A stretch of 64,000 nucleotides of DNA from Ochrobactrum chromiisoli (GTDB lineage Bacteria > Pseudomonadota > Alphaproteobacteria > Rhizobiales > Rhizobiaceae), in contig NZ_JAPHAV010000012.1 of assembly GCF_026241335.1 (NCBI RefSeq), forward strand, positions 59,606-123,605, given 5' to 3'. Shown here piece after piece: positions 46,760 to 55,516 of the stretch. How positions within the stretch are numbered: the stretch's first letter is position 1; each line of letters begins with the position of its first letter. The notes below the pieces were generated by a model. It made no database searches and had not been told where the DNA came from. It saw only the letters and a program-made list of their open reading frames with translations. A program made the position numbers and the translations under genes.

Positions 46760-46788
46760 AAGCCCGACGCCATTATGGCATCGGGCTT
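46760..46788. terminator. Hairpin ending the ABC-importer transcript
   Basis: AAGCCCGA-GCCA pairs with TGGC-TCGGGCTT around a short TTA loop, one mismatched base in the stem. Lies downstream of the permease gene on the minus strand. The T run is weak. Confidence 0.55.
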
Positions 46789-46813
46789 ATTTCTAACGTC
46801 GCGAGTGGAGGGA

Positions 46814-47587
46814 TCAGGCCGACCGCTCGCTGGCATTTGGACGCCATTTTATGAGGCGCGTTTCAACCACATCAAGAATACTGTCGATGATCAAAACGAA
46901 GACTGCCAAAATCAGGATACCGGCAAATACGCCAACCGCATCGAAGTTGCCTTCAGCCTGGGCGATAAGATAGCCTAGACCGGCGGACGAACCAAGATAC
47001 TCGCCGATGATCGCGCCAACCACTGCAAAGCCGACGGAGGTGCGCAAGGAGGACAAGATCCAGCTTGCTGCTGCCGGGAAATAGACGTGACGCAGGAGAT
47101 CAGAACGTTTGGCGCCGAGGATACGCGCATTTGAAAGCACGACCGGATTGACTTCGCGCACACCCTGCATTGCGTTGAAGAAGGTCACGAAGAACACCAG
47201 TGTGACGGCGAGTGCGACCTTGGACCAGAGGCCAAGACCCAACCAAAGCACAAAGATTGGCGCAAGAACAACGCGCGGGATAGCGTTCAGGCACTTGATG
47301 AAGGGGTCGAGAATGCGCGAAGCACTGCGGCTAAGACCGAGCCATACGCCTGCAGCAACGCCAAGACCCGTGCCGATCAGGTAGCCGAAAACGGTTTCTG
47401 TCAAAGTGATCGATACGTGACGATAGAAACTTGTATCGGTTATCCACTCCACCACCTGATTGAAAATATTCAGTGGTGCCGGGAAGAAAAACACGTCGAT
47501 GAAACCCAGCGATGTGCCGAGCTGCCAGCCGCCGAGAATGATAACCAGCAAACCGACCTGGATAAGACGTTCAGTCATGGCGTTCAT
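46814..47587 (-). CDS. ABC permease, taurine/nitrate/sulfonate (SsuC/TauC) type
   Basis: 257 residues with about six hydrophobic segments and the cytoplasmic EAA-like loop (FFNAMQGVREVNPVVLSNARILGA). Overlaps the ATPase gene by up to 17 nt, so the two are coupled. It forms the channel of an importer whose substrate is unknown; the gene neighbours point to an organic acid or amino-acid-derived compound. Confidence 0.88.
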   Translation of the reverse strand: MNAMTERLIQVGLLVIILGGWQLGTSLGFIDVFFFPAPLNIFNQVVEWITDTSFYRHVSITLTETVFGYLIGTGLGVAAGVWLGLSRSASRILDPFIKCLNAIPRVVLAPIFVLWLGLGLWSKVALAVTLVFFVTFFNAMQGVREVNPVVLSNARILGAKRSDLLRHVYFPAAASWILSSLRTSVGFAVVGAIIGEYLGSSAGLGYLIAQAEGNFDAVGVFAGILILAVFVLIIDSILDVVETRLIKWRPNASERSA

Positions 47588-48401
47588 AGCTTTTCTCCAC
47601 TTCGCCGCGCAGCGACGCCCAAATATTGCGATAAAGATCCATGAAGCGCGGATCGAGTTTGATTTCTGCGACGTCGCGCGGACGGTCGAGATCGACGGGG
47701 AAACTATCGATCACGTGGCTGCGGGGGCCAGCGGCCAAAACGACGACACGATCACCAAGCGCTATGGCTTCTTCAAGATCATGCGTAATCATCACAACAG
47801 CGCGGCGTTCTTCCTGCCAGAGCCGGAGAAGCTCATTTTGCATAAGGTGACGCGTATGGATATCGAGTGCGGAGAACGGCTTATCCATCAGGATGACTTT
47901 TGGACCTGTGATAAGCGCTTGAGCCATCTGCACACGCTTGCGCTGACCGCCGGAAAGCTGATGGGGGTAGCGGTGCTCAAAACCTTTCAGACCCACCTTG
48001 GCAAGCCAGTTGAGAGCGCTTTTGCGGCGTTCGGAAGCGCTTATGCCTTTAAACATCGGACCAAGCTCGACATTTTCAAGCGCTGTTTTCCATGGCAGAA
48101 GTGCGTCCTGCTGAAACAGATATCCTATATCATGGTGCACACCAGTGACGGCTTTTCCATCGACTGACACTGTTCCGTGTGAGGGTTTCAGCAATCCTGC
48201 TATGGCGTTGAGGATGGTGCTTTTCCCACAACCTGTCGGGCCAACGATGGCGAGAAACTCGCCATCCGCAACCGTGAGGTTGACATTTTCGACCGCAACA
48301 AAGTTGCCGAACGACATTGTAACGGCATCAATTGATACCATTGCTTTTGGGCTGGGGCTTGCTGCGACTTCCGGCGCAGGTTTGACAACGGCTAATGACA
48401 T
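47571..48401 (-). CDS. ABC ATPase (SsuB/TauB type) with Walker B Glu replaced by Lys
   Basis: 276 residues. Walker A GPTGCGKST, Q-loop YLFQQDALLPW and signature LSGGQRKRVQMAQAL are normal. The Walker B reads ILMDKPFSALD where the family has MDEP. The codon is AAG, one base from GAG, and the missing Glu is the general base for ATP hydrolysis. The H-loop (MITHDLEEA) is present. If real, hydrolysis should be severely impaired and the importer may be non-functional or very slow. Middle gene of SBP-ATPase-permease. Confidence 0.9.
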   Translation of the reverse strand: MSLAVVKPAPEVAASPSPKAMVSIDAVTMSFGNFVAVENVNLTVADGEFLAIVGPTGCGKSTILNAIAGLLKPSHGTVSVDGKAVTGVHHDIGYLFQQDALLPWKTALENVELGPMFKGISASERRKSALNWLAKVGLKGFEHRYPHQLSGGQRKRVQMAQALITGPKVILMDKPFSALDIHTRHLMQNELLRLWQEERRAVVMITHDLEEAIALGDRVVVLAAGPRSHVIDSFPVDLDRPRDVAEIKLDPRFMDLYRNIWASLRGEVEKSYERHD

Positions 48402-48413
48402 TGCCTCCTCCTT

Positions 48414-49415
48414 CTAGTTCGTAGCCGCGTGCGGTGCTTTATCGACGAAGCTGTTTGTGTATGTTTTCGAAAGATCGATTTCGGTTGCCGCAACTTTTTT
48501 ATTGAAGCTATTCAGAACAACCAGTGGCGTTTTGACATCTTCCTCATCGAATTTTCCATCCGTGGAAAAGATCGCCTTGGCATTCTTTACGGCTTGAATA
48601 TACGCATCGCGGTCGCCCGAGATGAATTCCTTAGGCAGCTTTTCAACGATTTCCTCTGCCGAATGGGTGTTCATCCATTCGAGTGCCTTGACTGTCGCGT
48701 TGGTGACTTTTTGGATGGTTTCAGGATTACCATCAATGTAATTTTGCGTGGCATAGAGAACTGATGTCGGATAAATACCGCCGTAGATTTCCTTGGCACC
48801 CTCGTCGCTGCGACCATCGATCAGAATTTTGCCGACACCTTTGGCTTCGATAAATGTTGCCGCAGGATCGTAATTGACCAGCAGGTCGATCTTGCCCTGT
48901 TCAAGAGCTGCAACCGCCGCCGAACCGGAACCAACACCGATCAGAGCGACATCATCTGCCGAAAGGCCGTGGCGCTGTAGATAGTAACGCACGAAGAAGT
49001 CCGAAGATGAACCGGGCGCTGTAATGCCGATTTTTGCACCCTTGATGGTTTCGGGATTGGCGGGGTCGAATTTAGAATTATTTCCACCAGCAAGGACAAG
49101 CCCGGAATTGCGTGCCAGAACGACGAAGCCGACCACGGCCTTGTTCTGTGACTGCATCTGAATGGTGTGGTCGTAGAAACCGACGGCAATATCTGTCGAT
49201 CCGGCAACGAGTGCCTGCAACGTCTTTGAACCGCCTGAAGCAAAATTCTCCACGGTGACGTCTAGCCCTTCTTTCTCATAAAGGCCCAGCCCCTGTGCGA
49301 CAGGAAATGGCAAATTATTGAGATTATAAGACCCGACGCTGATACGGACCGGATCAGCCATTGCTGTTCCGGCAAGAGCTACAGTTGCTGCCAGAGCGAG
49401 CATGAACTTACGCAT
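48414..49415 (-). CDS. Periplasmic substrate-binding protein (NMT1/SsuA/ThiY-like)
   Basis: 333 residues from ATG 49415, fixed by GGAGG 7 nt upstream. Residues 1-20 are a signal peptide ending ALAGTAMADP. The mature part starts ISVGSYNLNNLPFPVAQGLG, the typical opening of aromatic/sulfonate/nitrate binding proteins, and includes GSGSAAVAALEQGKIDLL. First gene of the importer operon. Ligand not identifiable by eye. Confidence 0.88.
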   Translation of the reverse strand: MRKFMLALAATVALAGTAMADPVRISVGSYNLNNLPFPVAQGLGLYEKEGLDVTVENFASGGSKTLQALVAGSTDIAVGFYDHTIQMQSQNKAVVGFVVLARNSGLVLAGGNNSKFDPANPETIKGAKIGITAPGSSSDFFVRYYLQRHGLSADDVALIGVGSGSAAVAALEQGKIDLLVNYDPAATFIEAKGVGKILIDGRSDEGAKEIYGGIYPTSVLYATQNYIDGNPETIQKVTNATVKALEWMNTHSAEEIVEKLPKEFISGDRDAYIQAVKNAKAIFSTDGKFDEEDVKTPLVVLNSFNKKVAATEIDLSKTYTNSFVDKAPHAATN

Positions 49416-49460
49416 TGATTTTCCTCCGGTTAAGTGGTGCCCTCCCGGCAACCAGTTGAA

Positions 49461-50543
49461 TTATGCCGCGCATACGGCTTGTTTGACAGGCTTAGCAAAC
49501 ACATGCCCATCAAAAAGACGGCGGGCTGTGCGCAAAATTCCGGCAGTCACTTTTCCGTCTCGCTCCTGAAGCTTGACATCGAGATGACCGCTGGGATGTT
49601 CGATCGCCAGCACGAGCGGTGGTGTGTGAAGACCGATTAGTTTCGATGCGACTGTATCAGCCGTTATGCAGGCTGTTGCGATCCCGACGGCGCCGGTGGT
49701 AGCAAGCGACGGATGACATTCGTGCGGCATGAAATAGCGCACATTGATGTCGCCGCCGTTTTTTGCATTGCTGATAAGAACGGGTTTGGGCGTGACCTGA
49801 TTGGTGACATCGCCCATGCCCATACGTCTGCCAGCCTCGATTCTCAGCTGTTCCAGCCGCGCAAGCAATGCCGTGTTGGCGTTGAGTTCGGCAGCACTCT
49901 CGTAACCACTGACACCAAGATTGTTGGCTTCGATCAGAACCATAGGCATCGCGCAGTCAATGCATGTCACGGCCACGTCTTCAATCATTTCATGGGGTGC
50001 ACCGGTAGGGAAAAGTTTGCCTGTTCGGGCACCTGCCGCATCCATGAAGGTCAGGGCAATTGGAGCCGCCTTTCCGGGTACTCCATCAATGCTGGCATCG
50101 CCGAGGTATGAAACTTTACCATCGGGTGTCGGCACTTCTGCCTCAATCAACTTGTCGGTATTGACGTTGTGAATACGAACAAGCGTCGTTGCGCCCTGTG
50201 TTTTCATAAGTCCCGCCTCAATTGCGAAGGGACCCACAGCTGCAAGCATGTTGCCGCAATTGGGTGCGGTATCAACGAACTGCTGATCAATACGGACCTG
50301 TGCGAAAAGATAATCGATATCGACGCCGGGAATGCTGGATGGGCCGATGATGGCAACTTTACTGGTCACAGGGTTTCCACCACCGATGCCATCGATTTGA
50401 AGGGGGTGACCCGAACCCATAATGGAAAGCAAAATCTGATCACGCTCGCGCGGATCGGTCGGAAGATCAGATGCCAGAAAGAACGGGCCTTTCGACGTGC
50501 CGCCTCGCATCAGTACACAGGGGATAGAGATCAGATCGTTCAT
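49461..50543 (-). CDS. PrpF/4-oxalomesaconate tautomerase (GalD) family isomerase
   Basis: 360 residues of the PrpF fold (tandem diaminopimelate-epimerase-like domains). N-terminal IPCVLMRGGTSKGPFFLASDLP, the NCGNM catalytic segment and GGNPVTSKVAII are diagnostic. The family moves double bonds in unsaturated tricarboxylic acids. Located upstream of the importer on the same strand and divergent from a LysR gene, so a dicarboxylate or tricarboxylate pathway is a reasonable inference. GGAGG precedes the ATG at some distance. Confidence 0.85.
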   Translation of the reverse strand: MNDLISIPCVLMRGGTSKGPFFLASDLPTDPRERDQILLSIMGSGHPLQIDGIGGGNPVTSKVAIIGPSSIPGVDIDYLFAQVRIDQQFVDTAPNCGNMLAAVGPFAIEAGLMKTQGATTLVRIHNVNTDKLIEAEVPTPDGKVSYLGDASIDGVPGKAAPIALTFMDAAGARTGKLFPTGAPHEMIEDVAVTCIDCAMPMVLIEANNLGVSGYESAAELNANTALLARLEQLRIEAGRRMGMGDVTNQVTPKPVLISNAKNGGDINVRYFMPHECHPSLATTGAVGIATACITADTVASKLIGLHTPPLVLAIEHPSGHLDVKLQERDGKVTAGILRTARRLFDGHVFAKPVKQAVCAA

Positions 50544-50595
50544 GCTTGCGCTTTCGCCTCCACTCTTGTGTAGTGGGTATTAATCAGTTCATTTA

Positions 50596-50611
50596 TTGCA
50601 CTTAGTGGCAA
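50596..50611. promoter_or_regulatory. Candidate LysR-binding site
   Basis: TTGC-N8-GCAA palindrome with the T-N11-A core typical of LysR-type regulators, in the 113-nt gap between the divergent isomerase and LysR genes. Confidence 0.5.
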
Positions 50612-50656
50612 AATGATTGATATGTAAAATGCGAAGATTTGGAGTATTGATGCAAA

Positions 50657-51556
50657 ATGAGCATTAATTGCGAAATTCTAGACCTAAGAGCATTTCTCGC
50701 CATTGTCGAATTGGAGAGTTTTCACAGGGCTGCCGATACGCTGAACATGTCTCAGCCAGCACTCAGCAGACGCATCCAGAAGCTGGAATTGGCAATTGGG
50801 GCGCCAATTTTAGAGCGTACGACAAGACATGTTTCGCTCACTGCTTTAGGCACCGAACTATTACCTTTGGTGCGGCGTATGCTGGAGGAATTTGACGGGT
50901 CGCTTTTTGCAGTGCGTGATCCCGGCGTCCAGCGCGGTGGCCTTGTAACAATCGCCTGTCTGCCGACAGCCGCTTTCTACTTTCTGCCGAAGGTCATAAA
51001 GCAGTTCAATATTGAGTATCCTAACATCCGCTTTCGAATTCTTGACTTACCGGCGACGGACGGATTGCAGGCCGTTGCGCGCGGTGAAGTCGAGTTCGGC
51101 ATCAATATCATGGGAACAGCCGATCCGGATCTGATCTTTGACCGGCTTGTCGAAGACCCCTTCGTTCTTGCTGCCAGCAAAGACCATCCTCTTGCGGAAA
51201 AATCCGAAGTTGGCTGGGAAGATCTGACACCATATCATCTTATCACTGTTCATCGTTCAAGCGGCAATCGAACACTGCTCGATGGAGCCTTGGCAAAATC
51301 CAATATCAAACTTCGCTGGTTTTACGAAGTAACCCACTTGTCGACATCTCTTGGTCTGGTGGAGGCGGGCTTAGGCATATCTGTGTTACCGCAGATGGCG
51401 ACACCGCAGGGAGAGCACCCACTTTTGATCACGAGGCCTATTCGAAACCCCGAGATTTCAAGAACTATAGGCGTTGTAAGACGCAGGGGGGGCACGTTAT
51501 CGCCTGCAGCGGAGCGTTTCCTCAAGATGTTGATCGGCACATGGGGGAGTTTCTGA
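50657..51556 (+). CDS. LysR-family transcriptional regulator
   Basis: 299 residues: winged HTH at the N-terminus (FHRAADTLNMSQPALSRRIQKLE) and a two-lobed effector domain. Divergent from the isomerase-importer genes, with a LysR-type palindrome between, so it most likely controls that operon and itself. The effector is probably the pathway substrate or an intermediate (inference). Confidence 0.9.
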   Translation: MSINCEILDLRAFLAIVELESFHRAADTLNMSQPALSRRIQKLELAIGAPILERTTRHVSLTALGTELLPLVRRMLEEFDGSLFAVRDPGVQRGGLVTIACLPTAAFYFLPKVIKQFNIEYPNIRFRILDLPATDGLQAVARGEVEFGINIMGTADPDLIFDRLVEDPFVLAASKDHPLAEKSEVGWEDLTPYHLITVHRSSGNRTLLDGALAKSNIKLRWFYEVTHLSTSLGLVEAGLGISVLPQMATPQGEHPLLITRPIRNPEISRTIGVVRRRGGTLSPAAERFLKMLIGTWGSF

Positions 51557-51774
51557 AGGGCTTGTCGGCCAGGGATTTTGCGACATCTTCGGAAGAAGTT
51601 TTGATTTCGTTGACAGCATGACGTGCGTGGCGTTCGCGCATCCCCGCGTCCTGACGCAGCAGATCGTCCGCTCATCTTGGTGTCCGCAGGATGTGGCCCA
51701 TCCGCCCGGCTACTTTGTCAAAAAGGCTCAAGCGTAGAATCACCTTCCTTAAAGGAAAATTCTCGAAGATAAGG

Positions 51775-52821
51775 TTATACCAGCGTTTTGATGGACGTGA
51801 CGGCTTCATCCGGGACGCGAGTGGCTGTTTCCCTGAGGATCAGCTCAACCGGCCAAAGCTCGTGAACATCGGTTGGTGACTTGCCATCAAGAATATCCAT
51901 CAGCATGTCCGCACAACGCTTACCAGCAGCGCGCATCGATGAGCGGGTCGCAGTCAGTGACGGGACCATGTTGTCTGCACTCAGAAATGAAATGACGTCA
52001 TCATGTGCGATGACAGAGATGTCACGGCCAATTGTCAAGCCAAACGATCGGGCAGCACGATAGATACCCAAAGCGGTCATCATAGAGCCTGCAACGAAAG
52101 CAGTCGGCCTCAAATCGCGCCTCAAGAGTTTTTGGGCCAAGCGGTAACCGATCTCGTCGGTGAAGTCGCCGTGCTCAATCAAGCCCGGATCAAACGCAAT
52201 GCCTCTTTCGTCAAGTGCCTTGCGGTATCCTGCGTCTCTGTCAAGCGAGAACGTAAATCCCTCGCGGCCATTAATCATAGCGATGTGGCGATGGCCAAGA
52301 TCTAGCAGATGTGCGGTTGAACGATAGACCGCGCCCTCGTTGTCAATATCAAGCCAGGCGTGAGGGATGTCGATTTTTGATCGACCATGAACGAGAAAAG
52401 GCATTCCGAGTTCATGCAGCAGGCGGATGCGCTCATCATTGGGCTTTGGTGACGTCACGATTATCGCATCAACACGCCGACTGGTGGCAAGGCGCCGACA
52501 AAGCTCCACCTCGTCGTCCGTGCCATTATTGGCTATGGGACTGACAAGAATATCCACCTCATCCTGACTGAGTCTTTCAGCCATACCACGCATGAACTCT
52601 GCAAAGTGAAACTCGCTATTGCGGCCCATGACAACGCCAATAGAGCCTGCACGGCCTGTCACAAGTCGCACGGCGTTGACATTCGGACGATAGCCGAGCC
52701 GCACAGCCTCGTCACGAACACGCTTGCGTGTTGTTTCAGCAACTTCCGGATAGCCGCTCAGTGCGCGACTGACCGTTGTGGCAGAAAGTCCTAATTGTTT
52801 GGCGAATTCACGAAGTTTCAT
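51775..52821 (-). CDS. thuR: LacI-family repressor of trehalose genes
   Basis: 348 residues: LacI HTH and hinge (LREFAKQLGLSATTVSRALSGYPEVAETTRKRV) followed by a periplasmic-binding-protein-like effector domain ending GKRCADMLMDILDG. Divergent from thuE. Two CCAAACCGTTTwC elements in the intergenic region are candidate operators. Similar to ThuR/AglR alpha-glucoside regulators of Rhizobiaceae. Confidence 0.85.
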   Translation of the reverse strand: MKLREFAKQLGLSATTVSRALSGYPEVAETTRKRVRDEAVRLGYRPNVNAVRLVTGRAGSIGVVMGRNSEFHFAEFMRGMAERLSQDEVDILVSPIANNGTDDEVELCRRLATSRRVDAIIVTSPKPNDERIRLLHELGMPFLVHGRSKIDIPHAWLDIDNEGAVYRSTAHLLDLGHRHIAMINGREGFTFSLDRDAGYRKALDERGIAFDPGLIEHGDFTDEIGYRLAQKLLRRDLRPTAFVAGSMMTALGIYRAARSFGLTIGRDISVIAHDDVISFLSADNMVPSLTATRSSMRAAGKRCADMLMDILDGKSPTDVHELWPVELILRETATRVPDEAVTSIKTLV

Positions 52822-52934
52822 TTGATCTTGCGGCTTGGAGAACGGATTAGACGTTGGATTATAATCGCTTCCTTGTGATTAACAATGCGCGGCCACCATC
52901 ATTGATGGCCCTTTGAGAGAAGTATGCGGCAGAA

Positions 52935-52947
52935 CCAAACCGTTTAC
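52935..52947 (+). promoter_or_regulatory. Candidate ThuR operator 1
   Basis: CCAAACCGTTTAC, part of an imperfect palindrome with the following GTTTGG. The same 11-nt core recurs 195 nt downstream beside the thuE promoter. Confidence 0.45.
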
Positions 52948-53092
52948 AAGTTTGGTAAGAAATTTAAGCCTCTCAATCGTAGCTGATTGGGAGAGTGAAC
53001 TGCGGTTGCATCGGGAAAGTTTATATAAATCATTGAAAATATAGATGAATATTTAAATCGGTCGTATTTTGTGTTTCCCAAAAAACAGCAGC

Positions 53093-53142
53093 TTGACAGA
53101 TTTGAAGCCTTCTGTAACCTTTTTGGAATCCAAACCGTTTTC
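53093..53142 (+). promoter_or_regulatory. thuE promoter with overlapping operator 2
   Basis: TTGACA at 53093-53098, 16 nt, then TAACCT (53115-53120) as a weak -10. CCAAACCGTTTTC at 53130-53142 lies over the expected start point, where a bound LacI-type repressor would block transcription. Confidence 0.5.
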
Positions 53143-53184
53143 GATTTTAACGGCCGCTTACTGAATGGATGGGAGGAGGGAACA

Positions 53185-54450
53185 ATGAAAGCTCTTAAGG
53201 GTGCACTGGCTGCCTGTGTTGCATTTGGCTTTGGCACAGCATTCGCTCACGCAGCCGAAATTTCGATTGCTGCCAATTCAACTGGCAACAATATTCAGTT
53301 TTTACAGGAACAGATTGCCAAATTTGAAAAAGATACCGGCAACAAGGTTCATATTGTATCCATGCCGCCATCAAGCAGCGAACAATTCAGCCAGTATCGT
53401 TTGTGGCTTGCGGCGGGCAATGCAGATATTGATATTTATCAGACGGATATTGTTTGGGCTCCGCAGCTTTCAGATCAGTTTATTGATCTCACCGAGGCTA
53501 CAAAAGATGTAACAGGAAGCCATTTTCCGTCGATCATCGCGTCTCAGACGGTCAATGGGAAGCTGGTTGCATTGCCCTTTTATACCGATGCACCTGCATT
53601 GTTTTATCGCAAGGACCTCCTGGAGAAATACGGCAAGCCTGTCCCGAAAACATGGGATGAGATGACTGCGACGGCCAAAGAGATCATGGAAAAAGAGCGC
53701 GCAGAAGGCAAGGCTGACCTGTGGGGTTTTGTCTTTCAGGGCAATGCCTATGAAGGCCTGACCTGCAATGCGCTTGAGTGGGTCAAATCTTCTGGTGGTG
53801 GCCAGATTGTGGAAGCTGACGGAACGATTTCAATCAACAACGAACGCGCAGCAGCCGCAATTGATCGTGCAAAAAGCTGGATTGGTTCGATTTCCCCTCA
53901 GGGCGTTCTTGCCTATCAGGAAGAAGAATCTCGCGGCGTCTGGCAGATTGGCAATGCCGTGTTCATGCGCAATTGGCCCTATGCTTACGCCTTAGGCAAT
54001 AATGACGATAGCGGTGTGAAAGGCAAATTTGATGTCGCACCTTTACCGGCTGGTGCCGAAGGTGAACCTCCATCCTCGACGCTTGGCGGCTGGAATCTTG
54101 CTGTGTCCAAATATTCCACGAAACAGGATGCCGCGATTGCTTTGGTGAAATATCTGGCTTCGCCTGAGGTTCAGAAGGCGCAGGCAATTCAAATTTCACG
54201 TCTGCCGACCATTGAAGCGCTTTACGACGATAAGGAAATTATCGCGGCGCAGCCTTTCATGGCGAATTGGAAACCCATCTTCCAAAATGCGGTGCCGCGG
54301 CCTTCGGCAGCGACAAAAGTTAAATACAATGAAGTCTCATCCAAATTCTGGACTGCTGTGCATAAAACCCTTTCGGGCAGTGGAACAGCTGCCGAGAACC
54401 TGGAAATGCTTGAGGTCGAACTGACGGAGCTTGAAGGCTCTGGCTGGTAA
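53185..54450 (+). CDS. thuE: Trehalose/maltose/sucrose-binding periplasmic protein
   Basis: 421 residues from ATG 53185 behind GGGAGGAGGG; the frame extends upstream without support. Signal peptide 1-24 (cut after AFAHA). Family 1 extracellular sugar-binding protein: WLAAGNADIDIYQTDIVWAPQ, ALPFYTDAPALFYRKDLLEKYG and GGWNLAVSKYS blocks. First gene of thuEFGKAB; a strong hairpin after it probably favours its higher expression. Confidence 0.9.
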   Translation: MKALKGALAACVAFGFGTAFAHAAEISIAANSTGNNIQFLQEQIAKFEKDTGNKVHIVSMPPSSSEQFSQYRLWLAAGNADIDIYQTDIVWAPQLSDQFIDLTEATKDVTGSHFPSIIASQTVNGKLVALPFYTDAPALFYRKDLLEKYGKPVPKTWDEMTATAKEIMEKERAEGKADLWGFVFQGNAYEGLTCNALEWVKSSGGGQIVEADGTISINNERAAAAIDRAKSWIGSISPQGVLAYQEEESRGVWQIGNAVFMRNWPYAYALGNNDDSGVKGKFDVAPLPAGAEGEPPSSTLGGWNLAVSKYSTKQDAAIALVKYLASPEVQKAQAIQISRLPTIEALYDDKEIIAAQPFMANWKPIFQNAVPRPSAATKVKYNEVSSKFWTAVHKTLSGSGTAAENLEMLEVELTELEGSGW

Positions 54451-54464
54451 GCACGTATCAAGCC

Positions 54465-54497
54465 GCGTTCGGATCTATTCCCAAGCGATCCGAACGC
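54465..54497 (+). promoter_or_regulatory. thuE-thuF intercistronic stem-loop
   Basis: Perfect 11-bp stem GCGTTCGGATC / GATCCGAACGC with an 11-nt loop and no T run. Such hairpins after binding-protein genes stabilise the upstream mRNA and limit read-through. Confidence 0.7.
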
Positions 54498-54533
54498 AAA
54501 ATTTTCAGAGCCCGCCGCCCTCAGAGGAAGATT

Positions 54534-55514
54534 ATGACGGATACTTCTGTTGATGCTTCAAAAGCGTCGAACGGACGCCGACACCATTCCGACTTGCATA
54601 CACAACGCATTCGTTCGGCATGGCTGTTTCTTGCACCGACGCTGATTGTTTTGGCATTTGTGGCCGGCTGGCCGCTGCTTAGAACGATCTATTTCAGCTT
54701 CACAAATGCATCGCTCACAAGCCTTGCTACGGCTGAGTTTGTCGGTTTTAAAAACTACTTCACATGGGTCACCTTAAAAAGCGGCCGCATCGTTTATCGC
54801 GGTCTTCTGGCCGATCCAGCATGGTGGGGCGCGGTGTGGAATACGATCAGGTTCACACTGTTTTCGGTTGGTCTCGAAACCATCTTTGGATTGATTGTAG
54901 CGCTTGTGCTGAACGCGAAATTTCGCGGAAGAGGCCTTGTGCGAGCGGCCATCCTCATTCCCTGGGCCATTCCCACAATCGTCTCGGCGAAAATGTGGGG
55001 CTGGATGCTCAACGATCAGTTCGGCATTCTGAACCATATATTCCTTAATCTCGGTCTTATCAGCCAGAAAATCGCCTGGACGGCAAATCCCGATACGGCG
55101 ATGATTGCGATCCTGATCGTCGATGTCTGGAAAACCACCCCTTTCATGGCCCTGCTTATCCTTGCTGGGTTGCAGATGGTTCCATCCGATATTTATGAGG
55201 CTGCCAAGATCGATGGTGTCCATCCGCTCAAAGTATTCTGGCGTGTGACTTTACCGCTTATTCGTCCGGCATTGATGGTCGCGGTTATATTCCGCATGCT
55301 TGATGCATTGCGTATTTTTGATCTCATCTATGTGCTGACACCCAACAATGCGCAGACCAAAACAATGTCTGTTTTCGCGCGCGAAAATCTCTTCGATTTC
55401 GATAAATTTGCTTATGGCGCCACCGCATCCACGATGCTGTTTCTCATCATCGCAGCCATCACTGTGCTCTACATGTTCTTTGGACGTGTGAACATTGGCG
55501 CAAAGGGAGAATAG
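54534..55514 (+). CDS. thuF: Trehalose ABC permease 1
   Basis: 326 residues, MalF-like without the large periplasmic loop: six membrane segments and the EAA loop (IYEAAKIDGVHPLKVFWRVTLPLIRP). GAGGAAG before the ATG. Two nt separate its stop from thuG. Confidence 0.9.
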   Translation: MTDTSVDASKASNGRRHHSDLHTQRIRSAWLFLAPTLIVLAFVAGWPLLRTIYFSFTNASLTSLATAEFVGFKNYFTWVTLKSGRIVYRGLLADPAWWGAVWNTIRFTLFSVGLETIFGLIVALVLNAKFRGRGLVRAAILIPWAIPTIVSAKMWGWMLNDQFGILNHIFLNLGLISQKIAWTANPDTAMIAILIVDVWKTTPFMALLILAGLQMVPSDIYEAAKIDGVHPLKVFWRVTLPLIRPALMVAVIFRMLDALRIFDLIYVLTPNNAQTKTMSVFARENLFDFDKFAYGATASTMLFLIIAAITVLYMFFGRVNIGAKGE

Positions 55515-55516
55515 CC

